This document shows positions 32,701 through 41,244 of a stretch of DNA of 48,079 bases, piece after piece; positions within the stretch are counted from its first letter, which is position 1, and each line of letters begins with the position of its first letter. The stretch is taken from assembly GCF_003612125.1 (NCBI RefSeq), contig NZ_RAWI01000025.1, positions 1 through 48,079 on the forward strand, read 5' to 3'. The notes under the pieces are model-generated. The model made no database searches. It was given only the letters and a program-made list of their open reading frames with translations, and was not told where the DNA came from. The stretch comes from Corallococcus praedator (GTDB taxonomy: Bacteria; Myxococcota; Myxococcia; Myxococcales; Myxococcaceae). The translations under genes and the position numbers were made by a program.

Positions 32701-35099
32701 CGACCCGGAATCGCGCCCAGCGCACGCTGCAGGCGATGCTGGCTTGTCAGTCCACGGAGATCCCGGAGAACGAGGCGCCGCTCCTCTTCAGGAGCGTCAC
32801 GGGCGATTCCGAGCGGTTCTTCGCCAGCTCGGACTACATCAAGACCTACGCGGAGAGCGCACTGCTCAGTGCGGAGGCGAACGTCGCGGCCGCGCGTACG
32901 GCCTGGGAGCAGCAGCGGGTCAGTGGCATCCAGCAGACCCTTAGCACCCAGGATGCCGCGCGCCGGGTGGAGCGACTCCAGGCCGAGTACGGGCAACCCC
33001 TGGTGCAGGCATGCGGCCTGGACGTCGAGGCAAAGGACGCGCTGGCGCTGTTCGACCCGACCCAGCCGAACGCGCTCACGCCGGAGTCCTGCTACGTCGC
33101 GAAGCAGACGCCCGAGTGCGATGTGAGCATCTCGACGCTGGTGCCGGCTGTGACCCAGGAACAGGCCCGTTCGTCGATGTGCCTGTGGTACGAGCTGCAG
33201 GCGCAAGGGTTGATCACGCTCCCTTCGCCATTCTCCAATGTGATTGCGTCCTGGACGACCGCGACGGTCTCCAATGGCTTCGTCTCCGCGAACGGAAAGC
33301 AATTCGAAACGAAGTATCTCTATCAACCCCCTTTCACTCTGGACCGCGTTCCTACCACGGCGATCGCGAACAGCCAGCAGCTCTGCCGCATGGCATGGGG
33401 GGGAGACCATCCGCTGCCTTCTCCCGTGGATCTCGGAAAGGGCTTGAGCAATACCTGCTATCGCGGTGAGTTGGGGACCGCGCGCCTGGGCATCACCGCC
33501 GCGGCGCAGAGTCTCCAGGTCGCCAGGGCTGCCTGGGCGGATGCCCAGGACCGCTACGACATCGCATCGGGCAAGTGTACGACCCTCGTCGTCAGCCAGG
33601 GGCAGAGGACCGCGCTTCGGGCGGCGCGCGACGCAGAGATGATAAGACTCTCGGGTGCCAAAGAGACGGCGGACCGGATCGGCGCGGGCTTCAACAGCCT
33701 CGATCGCTCCCTTGGCCTGGCGGAACAAGGTGCGCAGTTGGGTGCTGCTGCCGGACCCGTTGGCGCCGCGATTGGTGCAGGTGTCGGGTTTGTCGTTGGA
33801 TTGTTCGGGGCGGATGCGGCGGATGACTCCGTCCAGTTGCAGCAGGAGATCTTCCTCACGGACCTGGAATTCCAGGGGCGGGTGGATGTGCTGAACCTCG
33901 GCCTCGCGGTGACTCAGTGTCTGGCTGACGCGCGGTTGAGCATGGAGGGCATCAAGACCGCCGCGCTCCAGGTGGACCGGGCGGTGACGGACGTGGAGCT
34001 GTCGCTCTTGAAGCTCCGGAACATGACGGCTCAGGTTCAGCAGAGCGCGGCCACCGGCCTAGCGGTGGTGCAACGCGAGAAGGGACGGACCGTCGCGTCC
34101 GTGGCGCATCATTACTGGCTGGATGAGCACATCTCCGAAGCGAACGAGTCCTTCGAATGGGCTCGCAGGCTGACGTACCTGCTGGCCCTTTCCTTGGAGT
34201 ACGAGATGCAGCGCAGCTTGGTCGAGCGTCAGGCCGCGCTGGATGCGACGAGGCCCGCGCAATTGAGGTCGACGTACAACACCCTCCTGGCGATGAAGTT
34301 CGTCGCGAAGGTAGGCAACCGGTCGCCGGGAGAAGACACCGTCTTCATCAGCTTGCGCGATGAAGTCCTGAAGCTGGCGTCTCATGAAAACGCACCTGAA
34401 GGCGAGCGGGCCTTTACCCGGGGGGAGCGGTTCGCACGGAGGATCTCCGCCCCGCAGCACGCGGTGTTCGACCGACAAGGGCACTACCTGGGGCAGGGAA
34501 TCCAGTTCAGCATGCCGGTGCCAAATGGGCTGGCGCACCGCTGCGCCGAACGACTCTGGTCGGTCCGGGCCAACATGGTCGGGAACATCGTGAATTGGCC
34601 GCAGGCACAAGGCGCCCAGTTGTTGCTTTACAAGCGGAACACCTTCCAGAGTCGCTGGTGCGGCAGTCTGGGGCTTGGGGATGGTTCGAGGTACCAAGTG
34701 CGGGTTCATAGCCCCACCGTGGACCTGTCGGGGCAGCCGCCCCTGGTGACCGCCGCAGGGACGAATGCCTGGTCGGTAGCGAGCATCCAGTCCCGACTCA
34801 ACGAGCCTGCGGGAAGCTGGACGTCGTTGCCGTGCAACACCCAGAGCGGTTGTTCAGATGAGCTGGCGGGGCGTGGCTTCTTTGGCGACTACATGGTCGT
34901 CCTCCCCGAAGCGGGACTGCTGGCGAATGGCTTCCCGGTGTCGGCGGTGGAGGACGTGATGCTCGCCTTCGAGGTGGAGTCCGTTTCGAACGCCCCCGAG
35001 CCGGGATCCTTGAAGGCCGGCGAAGAAGTCTCAAGGCAGGAAACCGACGCGTCGAGCTGCGAAGCCGGGCCGACGGGCATCGTGTCCTGCTCGATGTGA
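29724..35099 (+). CDS. Giant lipoprotein with glycine-zipper helix, TcA-like in layout
   Basis: A 1791-residue protein. MMKFLILTGSVLGLLLAVSC is a lipoprotein signal (C20). Residues 60-110 are Cys-rich (CSFDEDCPWGSFC, ACSTAGTSCGCDGRC). Beta-rich segments follow to about 880, with IVLFDHALSDAELR resembling the end of LamG-like jellyrolls. Residues 900-1560 are long helices broken at about 1335-1365 by a glycine-rich hydrophobic hairpin (GPVGAAIGAGVGFVVGLFGA). The last 230 residues are beta-rich (NGFPVSAVEDVMLAFEVES). The order jellyrolls, helical shaft with hydrophobic hairpin, beta C-terminus recalls TcA subunits of Tc toxins, and the next gene encodes an SpvB/TcB-like protein. No Tc family is confirmed. 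The ribosome-binding site is weak; ATG at 29727 is equally possible. Confidence 0.72.
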   Translation: MMKFLILTGSVLGLLLAVSCSPIDSREEAPRVEGVVRQRLDEVCSRDEPTLLALKTTGPRSCSFDEDCPWGSFCSQSTLKCDWQCLENGTGANACSTAGTSCGCDGRCSVTSGEPSTNDVRPTLALEPLSLIFTPPVAPATVWGHQGIDVSLSVGTTTEGTAASNLTVRVMAGPEMGISCSSNAGPYTSECSLSGWTFQAKGTRFQATKRVWVRPLSGSTQATWSILFDGEGLAPRRSRVSAGRDTLPPLPVGNAVPFQGNVTIRTQFATLPYSAQGAPETKLTVPVQAWVNNDFLLLYDESRILSPTGKLRVERNQNFVEFSWLPSTTAAGDRATVDALTAVIGNKTFSGLPAGARSLSGRFNINFLKNGSEYLSLEYALSRTRDAVVACGTSLPACSGGTVCEAGLQVCAPGTVWTSLGNNASPRNTLIHEQFKAWNDSGAQQLASAPGDFGMQGDKLAQGVLCDPGEGQDPVATFTSTVLNYSGELACSTGRPTYFARLNTQRDLRAVIPGAPVLESRQMLQACASDLQVLPQGTQPAGVRSFFQQRLQNPAQCFSVARTFDALALLGSTKQTSRDRLRWYLMQQWIGAHAFVASQTALQRKSYDYLGDNAEVQLPTLANSLDQFERGWELFLSSFMPFVGGDFGIDGACEFKNPDYRLPSNPVDVWTLTGGDLLQTRYFNWWLMPQGSDLTFMWYPDPSKQDSCSRYTAENCAANPALCPQHPSRCGLGYYPILGFGEGVNGDLAHKFYVYKYAAEYMSGPDEALIVEHTSGGQRHFASYELPFMFGRLSDAPIVARRKAGQYQFFDANHANGPIESSSNGYYLPTDYSAPFIEDEPPLVGDVPQSTAGIVLFDHALSDAELRVAAGRSFSSYLNRAGERLPPSGNLPHHEQGIGLPTAALEGVTAHLELLNAELERVARTTSCGVVTPGSPRALVVERFGRTLRQALSIESTAGLQQRQMVSAYCEGNTQMASGVEARFKQARAELEATRNRAQRTLQAMLACQSTEIPENEAPLLFRSVTGDSERFFASSDYIKTYAESALLSAEANVAAARTAWEQQRVSGIQQTLSTQDAARRVERLQAEYGQPLVQACGLDVEAKDALALFDPTQPNALTPESCYVAKQTPECDVSISTLVPAVTQEQARSSMCLWYELQAQGLITLPSPFSNVIASWTTATVSNGFVSANGKQFETKYLYQPPFTLDRVPTTAIANSQQLCRMAWGGDHPLPSPVDLGKGLSNTCYRGELGTARLGITAAAQSLQVARAAWADAQDRYDIASGKCTTLVVSQGQRTALRAARDAEMIRLSGAKETADRIGAGFNSLDRSLGLAEQGAQLGAAAGPVGAAIGAGVGFVVGLFGADAADDSVQLQQEIFLTDLEFQGRVDVLNLGLAVTQCLADARLSMEGIKTAALQVDRAVTDVELSLLKLRNMTAQVQQSAATGLAVVQREKGRTVASVAHHYWLDEHISEANESFEWARRLTYLLALSLEYEMQRSLVERQAALDATRPAQLRSTYNTLLAMKFVAKVGNRSPGEDTVFISLRDEVLKLASHENAPEGERAFTRGERFARRISAPQHAVFDRQGHYLGQGIQFSMPVPNGLAHRCAERLWSVRANMVGNIVNWPQAQGAQLLLYKRNTFQSRWCGSLGLGDGSRYQVRVHSPTVDLSGQPPLVTAAGTNAWSVASIQSRLNEPAGSWTSLPCNTQSGCSDELAGRGFFGDYMVVLPEAGLLANGFPVSAVEDVMLAFEVESVSNAPEPGSLKAGEEVSRQETDASSCEAGPTGIVSCSM

Positions 35100-35133
35100 T
35101 GGGTGTGACGGGTCGCTGAGTCACGAAGTCCAT

Positions 35134-35166
35134 GGGGCGCCTGGGAATCATGGCAGGCGCCCCTTT
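35134..35166 (+). terminator. Intrinsic terminator between the giant lipoprotein and SpvB/RHS genes
   Basis: GGGGCGCCTG (35134-35143) and CAGGCGCCCC (35154-35163) form a perfect 10-bp stem with a 10-base loop, followed by TTTCC. It starts 34 bases past the lipoprotein stop and ends 30 bases before the SpvB/RHS start, so the second gene is served by readthrough or its own promoter. Confidence 0.7.
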
Positions 35167-35195
35167 CCATGTCTGAAGCCTGAATGGGTGGCCTG

Positions 35196-38100
35196 ATGAA
35201 TCGCCTCATGGTGGTTTTGCTTGCATGTGTTCTCGCGCGTCCTGCCTGGGCTGCTTCCGAGCCTGCCCCTGGGGCCGTGTCCGCGCAGACGCTCCGGTTG
35301 CCGGATGGGCCGGGCTCCGTCCGTGGCCTTGGCGACGACGTCTCCGTCGATGGCTTCAGTGCCCAGGTCCTGTACAGCGTTCCTTTGGAGTTGCCCCAGG
35401 GCATCGGGGGCTTCGCGCCCGCGCTGGCCCTCACCTATTCGGGTGAGCTGGGGAATGGTTCCGTGGGCGTGGGTTGGACGTTGCCGGTCATGTCCATCCG
35501 GCGCTCCCTGCGTCCGGGTGTTCCGTCCTACATGGCCGCAGACGAGTTGGAGCTCGTGGGCATCTCCGGAGGCGGACGGCTGGTGCCTTTGGCCGATGGA
35601 ACCTGGCGGCTGGAGGGGAGCGGCCAGCAGGTGAAGGTCGAGCAGAGCGGTTCGGGATTCCTCGTGACCGAAAATGGCGGCGTCCGCTATCGCCTGGGGA
35701 CGACGGCGGATGCGCGGATGGAGGTTGCGGGAACGGGGGCCATCGCGGCTTGGTTCGCGGAAGAGGTGCTGCATCCGGCGGGACATCGGATCGCGCTGAC
35801 CTATCTGAATGACGGTGGGCAGGTCTATCCCATGACGATGCGCTGGGGCCCTGCGGACGCCTTCCAGGTTCAGTTCCTGTATGAAACGCGGCCGGACACC
35901 GTCACCAGCTACCGGACGGGTTTCCTGGTCAGCACCGCGAAGCGGCTGAAGGAGGTCCGGGTCCACGCTTTCGCCGAGAATCTTCGAAGCTACCTCCTAT
36001 CCTACGACAACGCCTTCGCGCTCAGCCGACTGTCTCAAGTCCAGATGACCGGTCGAGGAGGCGTCGGGGCCTTTCCAGCCCTGGGCTTCACCTATGCCCA
36101 GCCGCTGGCGGAGCGGGTCGTGAAGCAGACCGGGGTGGATGGCTGGATCCTCAACACCCGGGGCGTCAGCCTCATGGATGTGGATGGGGACGGCATGAGC
36201 GACCTGGTTCGCACGGAGTCAGGAAGCCATGCCTACAAGAAGGGGCTGGGAGGTTCCTTCGGGGCCTCCGTCACGATGACGGGACCCGCGGCATCGCTCT
36301 CCGCCGTCAGGGTGATGGATGTGGACGGCGACGCGCGGCCCGAACTCGTCCGCTACCTGAGCAGCGCCTGGCGTCCCTACCGGCTGAATGGCAATGCCTG
36401 GGTCGACATAGGAAGCGCGTGGCCCGGGAGCAACACCCTTCCAGTGCTGGACTCGAACTACTTCTACGCGGACCTCAACGGAGACGGCCGGACCGATGTC
36501 ATCCGGAGCGTGACGAATGGCATCTGGGTCAAGCTCAACAGCGCTTCAGGCTTTGGAGCGTGGCTCACGCGTCCCTTCATTGGTGGGGGGACTTCGACGC
36601 TGGTTCCCGGGCCCAACGAGCGCTTCCATGATGTGAATGGTGACGGGCTCGCCGACGTGGTGCAGCTCACCGACGCGTTGATACGGGTGTACCTGGGCAA
36701 GGGGGATGGGACCTTCGTCCTGGCCGGAAGCTTCAACCACCCCTGGGGAACGGGCGCCTTCCCCCTGGCGGACATCCGGCTGTGCGACCTCAACCGGGAC
36801 GGCCTCATGGATGTGGTGCGGCTGTCGGCCAGTCATGTGTACTGGTACGTTGGCAAGGCTGGAGGAGGCGTCCAGCCCACGCCGCGCTACGTCCCGAGGC
36901 CTGGCAGCGCCAGCTACGACTCGGTGGTCGCCATCTCGGATGTCAATGGCAACGGCAGCGAGGACGTCGTGTGGTCGTCGCAGGAGGGGCTCTGGGTCCT
37001 GGACCTGGCGGGCCCGACCTCGGCGGGCATGTTGGTGGGCGTGGACAATGGCCTGGGCAAGACGCTGTCGCTGTCGTACTCGGCGTCGGCGGTCCTGTCG
37101 GTCGCGGCGGACGCTGCGGGTCAGCCCTGGACGAGCAAGCTGCCCGTGTCGGTGCCGGTGCCGGTGTCGCTGACGGTGCAGCCGGGGATGGACGAGCCCG
37201 CGCGGAGCACCGAGTACCTGGTGCGAGATGGCTTCTGGGATGCGGTGGAGCACCGCTTCGGAGGATTTCTCACGAGCATTCGTCGAAGCCTCGGGGCGAC
37301 GGCGGCGGAGACGCTCGTCGAGACGACTCGCCACCATGCGGGCCTGGGCAACGACCGGGTCCTGCGCGGGGTGCCCCTGGAGGTGCGCACCGAGAATGGG
37401 GTGGGGACGCTCTTCACCCGCGTCGCCTCCGTCCATGAGGCCAGGGCCGTGGAAGGGCTGCCGGACGTTCCCCTGCTGCGGCGTAATGCCACGCTGGCGG
37501 TCCGAACGTGGAATCACGAAGGGGTCTCCACGCCCATCGAGACCCTCACGGCGTATACCTACGACACGCGGGTGCGGCCCGTGGAGGAGGTCCACTCCGG
37601 GCGGCTTGATCTCCTCGGAGACGAAAAGCGTGTGCAGCGGGCGTACGCGAGCGACGCGATGCTGTGGGTGCAGGATGCAGTGTGCGAAGAGAAGGTTCGG
37701 GAGTTGGATGGCACCCTGCTTTCCCATGCGCGCACCTTCTATGGTGATGCCACCCAGGTCTTCTCCTGGACGGACGTGGCGGACTGCCGCGTGGGACGCT
37801 TGGTGCGGGAAGCCCAGGGCTGGCTGGAGGATGCGCACTCGCCACGCTGGGTGCTTCAGGAGGCCCGGGAGTACGACGCCTGGGACAATCCGACCCACAT
37901 TTTCACCAAGGGCGTCTGGCGGACGCTTGGCTACGACGCGAACCACCTGCGGCCGGTATTGGAGTCGCTCTCTCCTTCCACGGGATACACCTTGTCCTGG
38001 ACGAGTGAGTGGGACGATGTGCTGGGCAAGGCCACGAGCGTGACGGCGCCAGAAGGTGTGAAAACCGAGCTGGGCTACGACAGCCTGGGGCGACTCACGT

Positions 38101-41100
38101 CGATGGCCGTGGCGGGCGCACCGCCGCATGTCCGCTATGCCTATGACTGGACGCCGCCCCGGCCACGCACGTTCACATATGTCTTTGATGGGGACCTTGA
38201 AGCACTCCCTGGGAGCTGGATGGGAGGGTGGGTCGCGGGAGGCGCCTGGCGCGAAACGGTTGCTATAGCGAACGGAGCGGGTGAGGCGCTGTACTCCGCG
38301 ACCCGCCTTTCGCCGCTGCGCTGGACGGTGTCCGGTTGGCAGGAGCGTGACGCCCGAGGGCAGGTTTCGTTCGTGGGGGATGCCTTCTACGCGGATGGTT
38401 CCTTGCCCGGCACGCGTCCGGTGGGCCTCCTGGGACAGATGATGGCCCACGATGCACTGGGACGGCTGGTGAGTCAGCAGATGCCGAATGGGGGCCTCCG
38501 GACGCTGGCCTACAAGGCATTCGAAGCGACCCAGAGCGACTCGGAGCTGGCGCCCGTCATCACCCGGATGGACGGCCTGTCGCGCATCCTCCGCACGCAG
38601 CGCCAGGTGGGGACGGTGCTGGAGTCGGTCGACGCGGTCCATGATGCTGCGGGACGCCTCCGGACGCTGGGCCTCCAGGGCGGAGCCGTCACGCACTCCT
38701 TCACCTATGACACCCTGGGCCGCATGGTGGCGGCCACTGACCCGGACGTGGGCGTGCGCGCCTTGCGTTACGACGACCATGACCGGCCCACGCACCACAC
38801 GAACGGAGCGAACCAGACGCGTCAGTATTTTTATGACGAAGCGGGACGGCTCACCCGTACGCAGGCGGAGGATGGCACCGCCTTTGTCTATCACTACGAC
38901 GTGAACCAGGATGGCTCGGCGCTGGGCGGTGTGGCTGGCCGACTGGCCTGGGTGGAGGAGCCTTACGGCGCGGCGCACCTGCGCTACGATGCCTTCGGGC
39001 GCACGGTGTTCCAGCAGCGTGTCATCGACGGTGAGACGTCCATGGAGGAGGCGACCTACAGCCCCTCGGGACTCCTGCTGGAGTCGAAGGTGGATGGTAT
39101 GGTCATCCCCAGGTCTTACGACGCAGCCGGGCGTGCCATGGGGATTGGGACGTATTGGCAGGCGCTCCAGATGGACGCCGCGGGCCGGGTGCTCGAAGAG
39201 CAATACGGAAACGGTGTACGCCAGCTCTACGAGCGGGATGTCCTGGGCTTCGCCTCCCGGATGCAGACGGTGAATGCGCTGGGAATCTCGCTGTATGACG
39301 TGACGCTGACGCGCAACGCGTATGCCGCACCGCTGACGGTGACGGACACGGATGGGCGGGGACTGAACCACTCGGCGGTCTTCAGCTACGACACGGCGGC
39401 GCGTCTGACGGATGCCATCCTGGGGGCGGTGCCCGATCCGGGCGGTACGCTGGGGCAGGGGGCCGGTTCGTACCTGTTCGGGTACGAATACGACGGATTG
39501 CAGAACATGGTGGGTCGCAACGCCAGTGGGCCCGCTGCGCTGGGCATCCTCACGGGGACGTTCCACTTCGGGGAACGTGGCTTCGGACCCCGGCAGCTCA
39601 CCCGCGTCGTCGCGGCCTCGGGCGACACCCTGATGGACTACGACGCTGCGGGCCGGCAGGTACGTCAGGGGGGACGCTTGATGACGTACAACGGCCTGGA
39701 TCAGCTCGCGACGGTGACGCTCCCCGGGACCGGGGGGGGCGCCTCCCAGGTCGTGGAGCATGCGTATGGGTATACCGGCCTGCGCGTGCGGACGGAGAGC
39801 CCGACGGGGGAGACGCAGTACTGGTTCTCACCCCAGGTCACGCAGCGACCCAATGGTATCCGGGAGCGATACCTTTCTTCGGGAGAGCGCACCGTTGTGC
39901 GGATCGCCTACGAGGCGACGGCGGGGGGACAGCTCGCGGGGTTGCCTGGCGTGGGATGGCCGAGGGAGGCGGAACTGGATCAGGTCGTGGGACGTGGGCT
40001 TGGAGGACTGCTGCTGGGGACGCTGGTGCTGATGGCCTCGGTGGCCCTGTCGCGGTCTTCCTCCCGTTCACGCTGGCAGCGACTGACGGCGGGCGTGCTG
40101 GCCGTGGCGGTGTTGGGCCTGGGGTGTGAGTCGGGCGTTCGAGCGTCGAGCCTCGCCATTCGGCGGCAAGCGGTGTGGACCGCGACAGGAACGCTCTACT
40201 TCCAGGGAGGCGTGAGTCCGGGGCCGGTGCTCATCACCCGGGCGGATGGCAGCGTGCAGGAAGAGCGACGCTATGAGTCCTTCGGAGCGCCTGTCGATGC
40301 GTACCGGGAGTTCGTGGGAGGCGGTAGCGCGGTGGGGACGGTGGACCATGGGGAGGAGCCGCTCAACGCACTCAACAATCTGACGGACCCCCACACGGGC
40401 TGGAGTGACCACGGTGCGCGGTGGATGGCCCCGGAGCTGGCGCTCTGGCTGACCCCGGATCCTCCGATGAAGAGTCCGGATCCAAAGTTCCTCGCGCAGC
40501 CCTGGGATCTCCACCCTTATCAGTACGTCCGTCAGAATCCGACGATCTACTGGGACCCGGATGGTCGCGAACCGGTCCGGAACCAAGCGGGAACTGCTGC
40601 GGGCTTTCGAGCGGAGTTCGAGACAAATAAAGGACGTGAGGTTGGAGAGGCCGCTGAGGCTCGTCTGGTGAATTTGTCGATGATAAGAGTTACATCCATG
40701 GGAAATGTCAGCCCCAGGAATACGGGGTTCACCCAGGACTTCGTGAATCGATATGTTTATACGGAGCACGGGGGTTGGATTGATATGAATCATTTCGTTT
40801 TTTATGCAGGATTGGCTTATGAGCATAAGGAGGAGAGGAAGAGCGCGCCGAATGCGGTTCCGCGTGCGATTCAGAGAACGATTGACCTAGGAAAGCTGCA
40901 GGAGGAGACGGATAATTACAGAAGGAATGGAATTCCGTCTCGGTATTCGTACGAAGATCTTCCCAGTGACCTGTATGGTGCCCAGTTCGGGGCGGCATAC
41001 TTCGATCCAACGTCGGAGAAGTCGCTGGCGGAGCAGATGGAGATGTTTCTTGGCAACCTTGGAGCGACCTCGTCTGAGCGGGCTCCCAACTACCAATTCA

Positions 41101-41219
41101 TTCCGGCCGACGAAGTCGAGGCAGATGCCTTGTCCAAGGTAAACAAGGGCCCCACTGGCACCAATATGACGGCGGAGCCACAATGGACCATGCCAGTGGA
41201 GTCATGGACAGGGCAGTGA
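35196..41219 (+). CDS. SpvB / FG-GAP / TcdB-middle / RHS-repeat polymorphic toxin
   Basis: A 2007-residue exported protein (signal MNRLMVVLLACVLARPAWA). Residues 30-330 are an SpvB-like N-terminus (LPDGPGSVRGLGDDVSVDGF, ALTYSGELGNGSVGVGWTL). Six FG-GAP calcium-binding repeats follow (MDVDGDGMSDLVR, ADLNGDGRTDVIRS, HDVNGDGLADVVQL), about 325-595. A TcdB-middle-like region (VGVDNGLGKTLSLSY, 614-768) leads to RHS/YD repeats (YDTLGRMVAATDP, YDEAGRLTRT), about 890-1500. Two hydrophobic stretches interrupt at about 1600-1645. The RHS core ends in ARWMAPELALWLTPDPP and YWDPDG (about 1790). The remaining 210-residue tip is AT-rich and unrecognised (GGWIDMNHF, SRYSYEDLPSDLYG). This is the TcB-TcC/RHS cage layout, in which the tip is the toxic payload. 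ATG at 35184 is an alternative start. Confidence 0.85.
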   Translation: MNRLMVVLLACVLARPAWAASEPAPGAVSAQTLRLPDGPGSVRGLGDDVSVDGFSAQVLYSVPLELPQGIGGFAPALALTYSGELGNGSVGVGWTLPVMSIRRSLRPGVPSYMAADELELVGISGGGRLVPLADGTWRLEGSGQQVKVEQSGSGFLVTENGGVRYRLGTTADARMEVAGTGAIAAWFAEEVLHPAGHRIALTYLNDGGQVYPMTMRWGPADAFQVQFLYETRPDTVTSYRTGFLVSTAKRLKEVRVHAFAENLRSYLLSYDNAFALSRLSQVQMTGRGGVGAFPALGFTYAQPLAERVVKQTGVDGWILNTRGVSLMDVDGDGMSDLVRTESGSHAYKKGLGGSFGASVTMTGPAASLSAVRVMDVDGDARPELVRYLSSAWRPYRLNGNAWVDIGSAWPGSNTLPVLDSNYFYADLNGDGRTDVIRSVTNGIWVKLNSASGFGAWLTRPFIGGGTSTLVPGPNERFHDVNGDGLADVVQLTDALIRVYLGKGDGTFVLAGSFNHPWGTGAFPLADIRLCDLNRDGLMDVVRLSASHVYWYVGKAGGGVQPTPRYVPRPGSASYDSVVAISDVNGNGSEDVVWSSQEGLWVLDLAGPTSAGMLVGVDNGLGKTLSLSYSASAVLSVAADAAGQPWTSKLPVSVPVPVSLTVQPGMDEPARSTEYLVRDGFWDAVEHRFGGFLTSIRRSLGATAAETLVETTRHHAGLGNDRVLRGVPLEVRTENGVGTLFTRVASVHEARAVEGLPDVPLLRRNATLAVRTWNHEGVSTPIETLTAYTYDTRVRPVEEVHSGRLDLLGDEKRVQRAYASDAMLWVQDAVCEEKVRELDGTLLSHARTFYGDATQVFSWTDVADCRVGRLVREAQGWLEDAHSPRWVLQEAREYDAWDNPTHIFTKGVWRTLGYDANHLRPVLESLSPSTGYTLSWTSEWDDVLGKATSVTAPEGVKTELGYDSLGRLTSMAVAGAPPHVRYAYDWTPPRPRTFTYVFDGDLEALPGSWMGGWVAGGAWRETVAIANGAGEALYSATRLSPLRWTVSGWQERDARGQVSFVGDAFYADGSLPGTRPVGLLGQMMAHDALGRLVSQQMPNGGLRTLAYKAFEATQSDSELAPVITRMDGLSRILRTQRQVGTVLESVDAVHDAAGRLRTLGLQGGAVTHSFTYDTLGRMVAATDPDVGVRALRYDDHDRPTHHTNGANQTRQYFYDEAGRLTRTQAEDGTAFVYHYDVNQDGSALGGVAGRLAWVEEPYGAAHLRYDAFGRTVFQQRVIDGETSMEEATYSPSGLLLESKVDGMVIPRSYDAAGRAMGIGTYWQALQMDAAGRVLEEQYGNGVRQLYERDVLGFASRMQTVNALGISLYDVTLTRNAYAAPLTVTDTDGRGLNHSAVFSYDTAARLTDAILGAVPDPGGTLGQGAGSYLFGYEYDGLQNMVGRNASGPAALGILTGTFHFGERGFGPRQLTRVVAASGDTLMDYDAAGRQVRQGGRLMTYNGLDQLATVTLPGTGGGASQVVEHAYGYTGLRVRTESPTGETQYWFSPQVTQRPNGIRERYLSSGERTVVRIAYEATAGGQLAGLPGVGWPREAELDQVVGRGLGGLLLGTLVLMASVALSRSSSRSRWQRLTAGVLAVAVLGLGCESGVRASSLAIRRQAVWTATGTLYFQGGVSPGPVLITRADGSVQEERRYESFGAPVDAYREFVGGGSAVGTVDHGEEPLNALNNLTDPHTGWSDHGARWMAPELALWLTPDPPMKSPDPKFLAQPWDLHPYQYVRQNPTIYWDPDGREPVRNQAGTAAGFRAEFETNKGREVGEAAEARLVNLSMIRVTSMGNVSPRNTGFTQDFVNRYVYTEHGGWIDMNHFVFYAGLAYEHKEERKSAPNAVPRAIQRTIDLGKLQEETDNYRRNGIPSRYSYEDLPSDLYGAQFGAAYFDPTSEKSLAEQMEMFLGNLGATSSERAPNYQFIPADEVEADALSKVNKGPTGTNMTAEPQWTMPVESWTGQ

Positions 41220-41244
41220 AGCCGTGCGGTCTCGATGAAAGGAA

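Noticed and set aside
36546..39761. A 1071-residue minus-strand open frame opposite the RHS gene
   Set aside because: Arg/His/Gly-rich antisense frame; the plus-strand SpvB/RHS protein has clear domains over the whole span.
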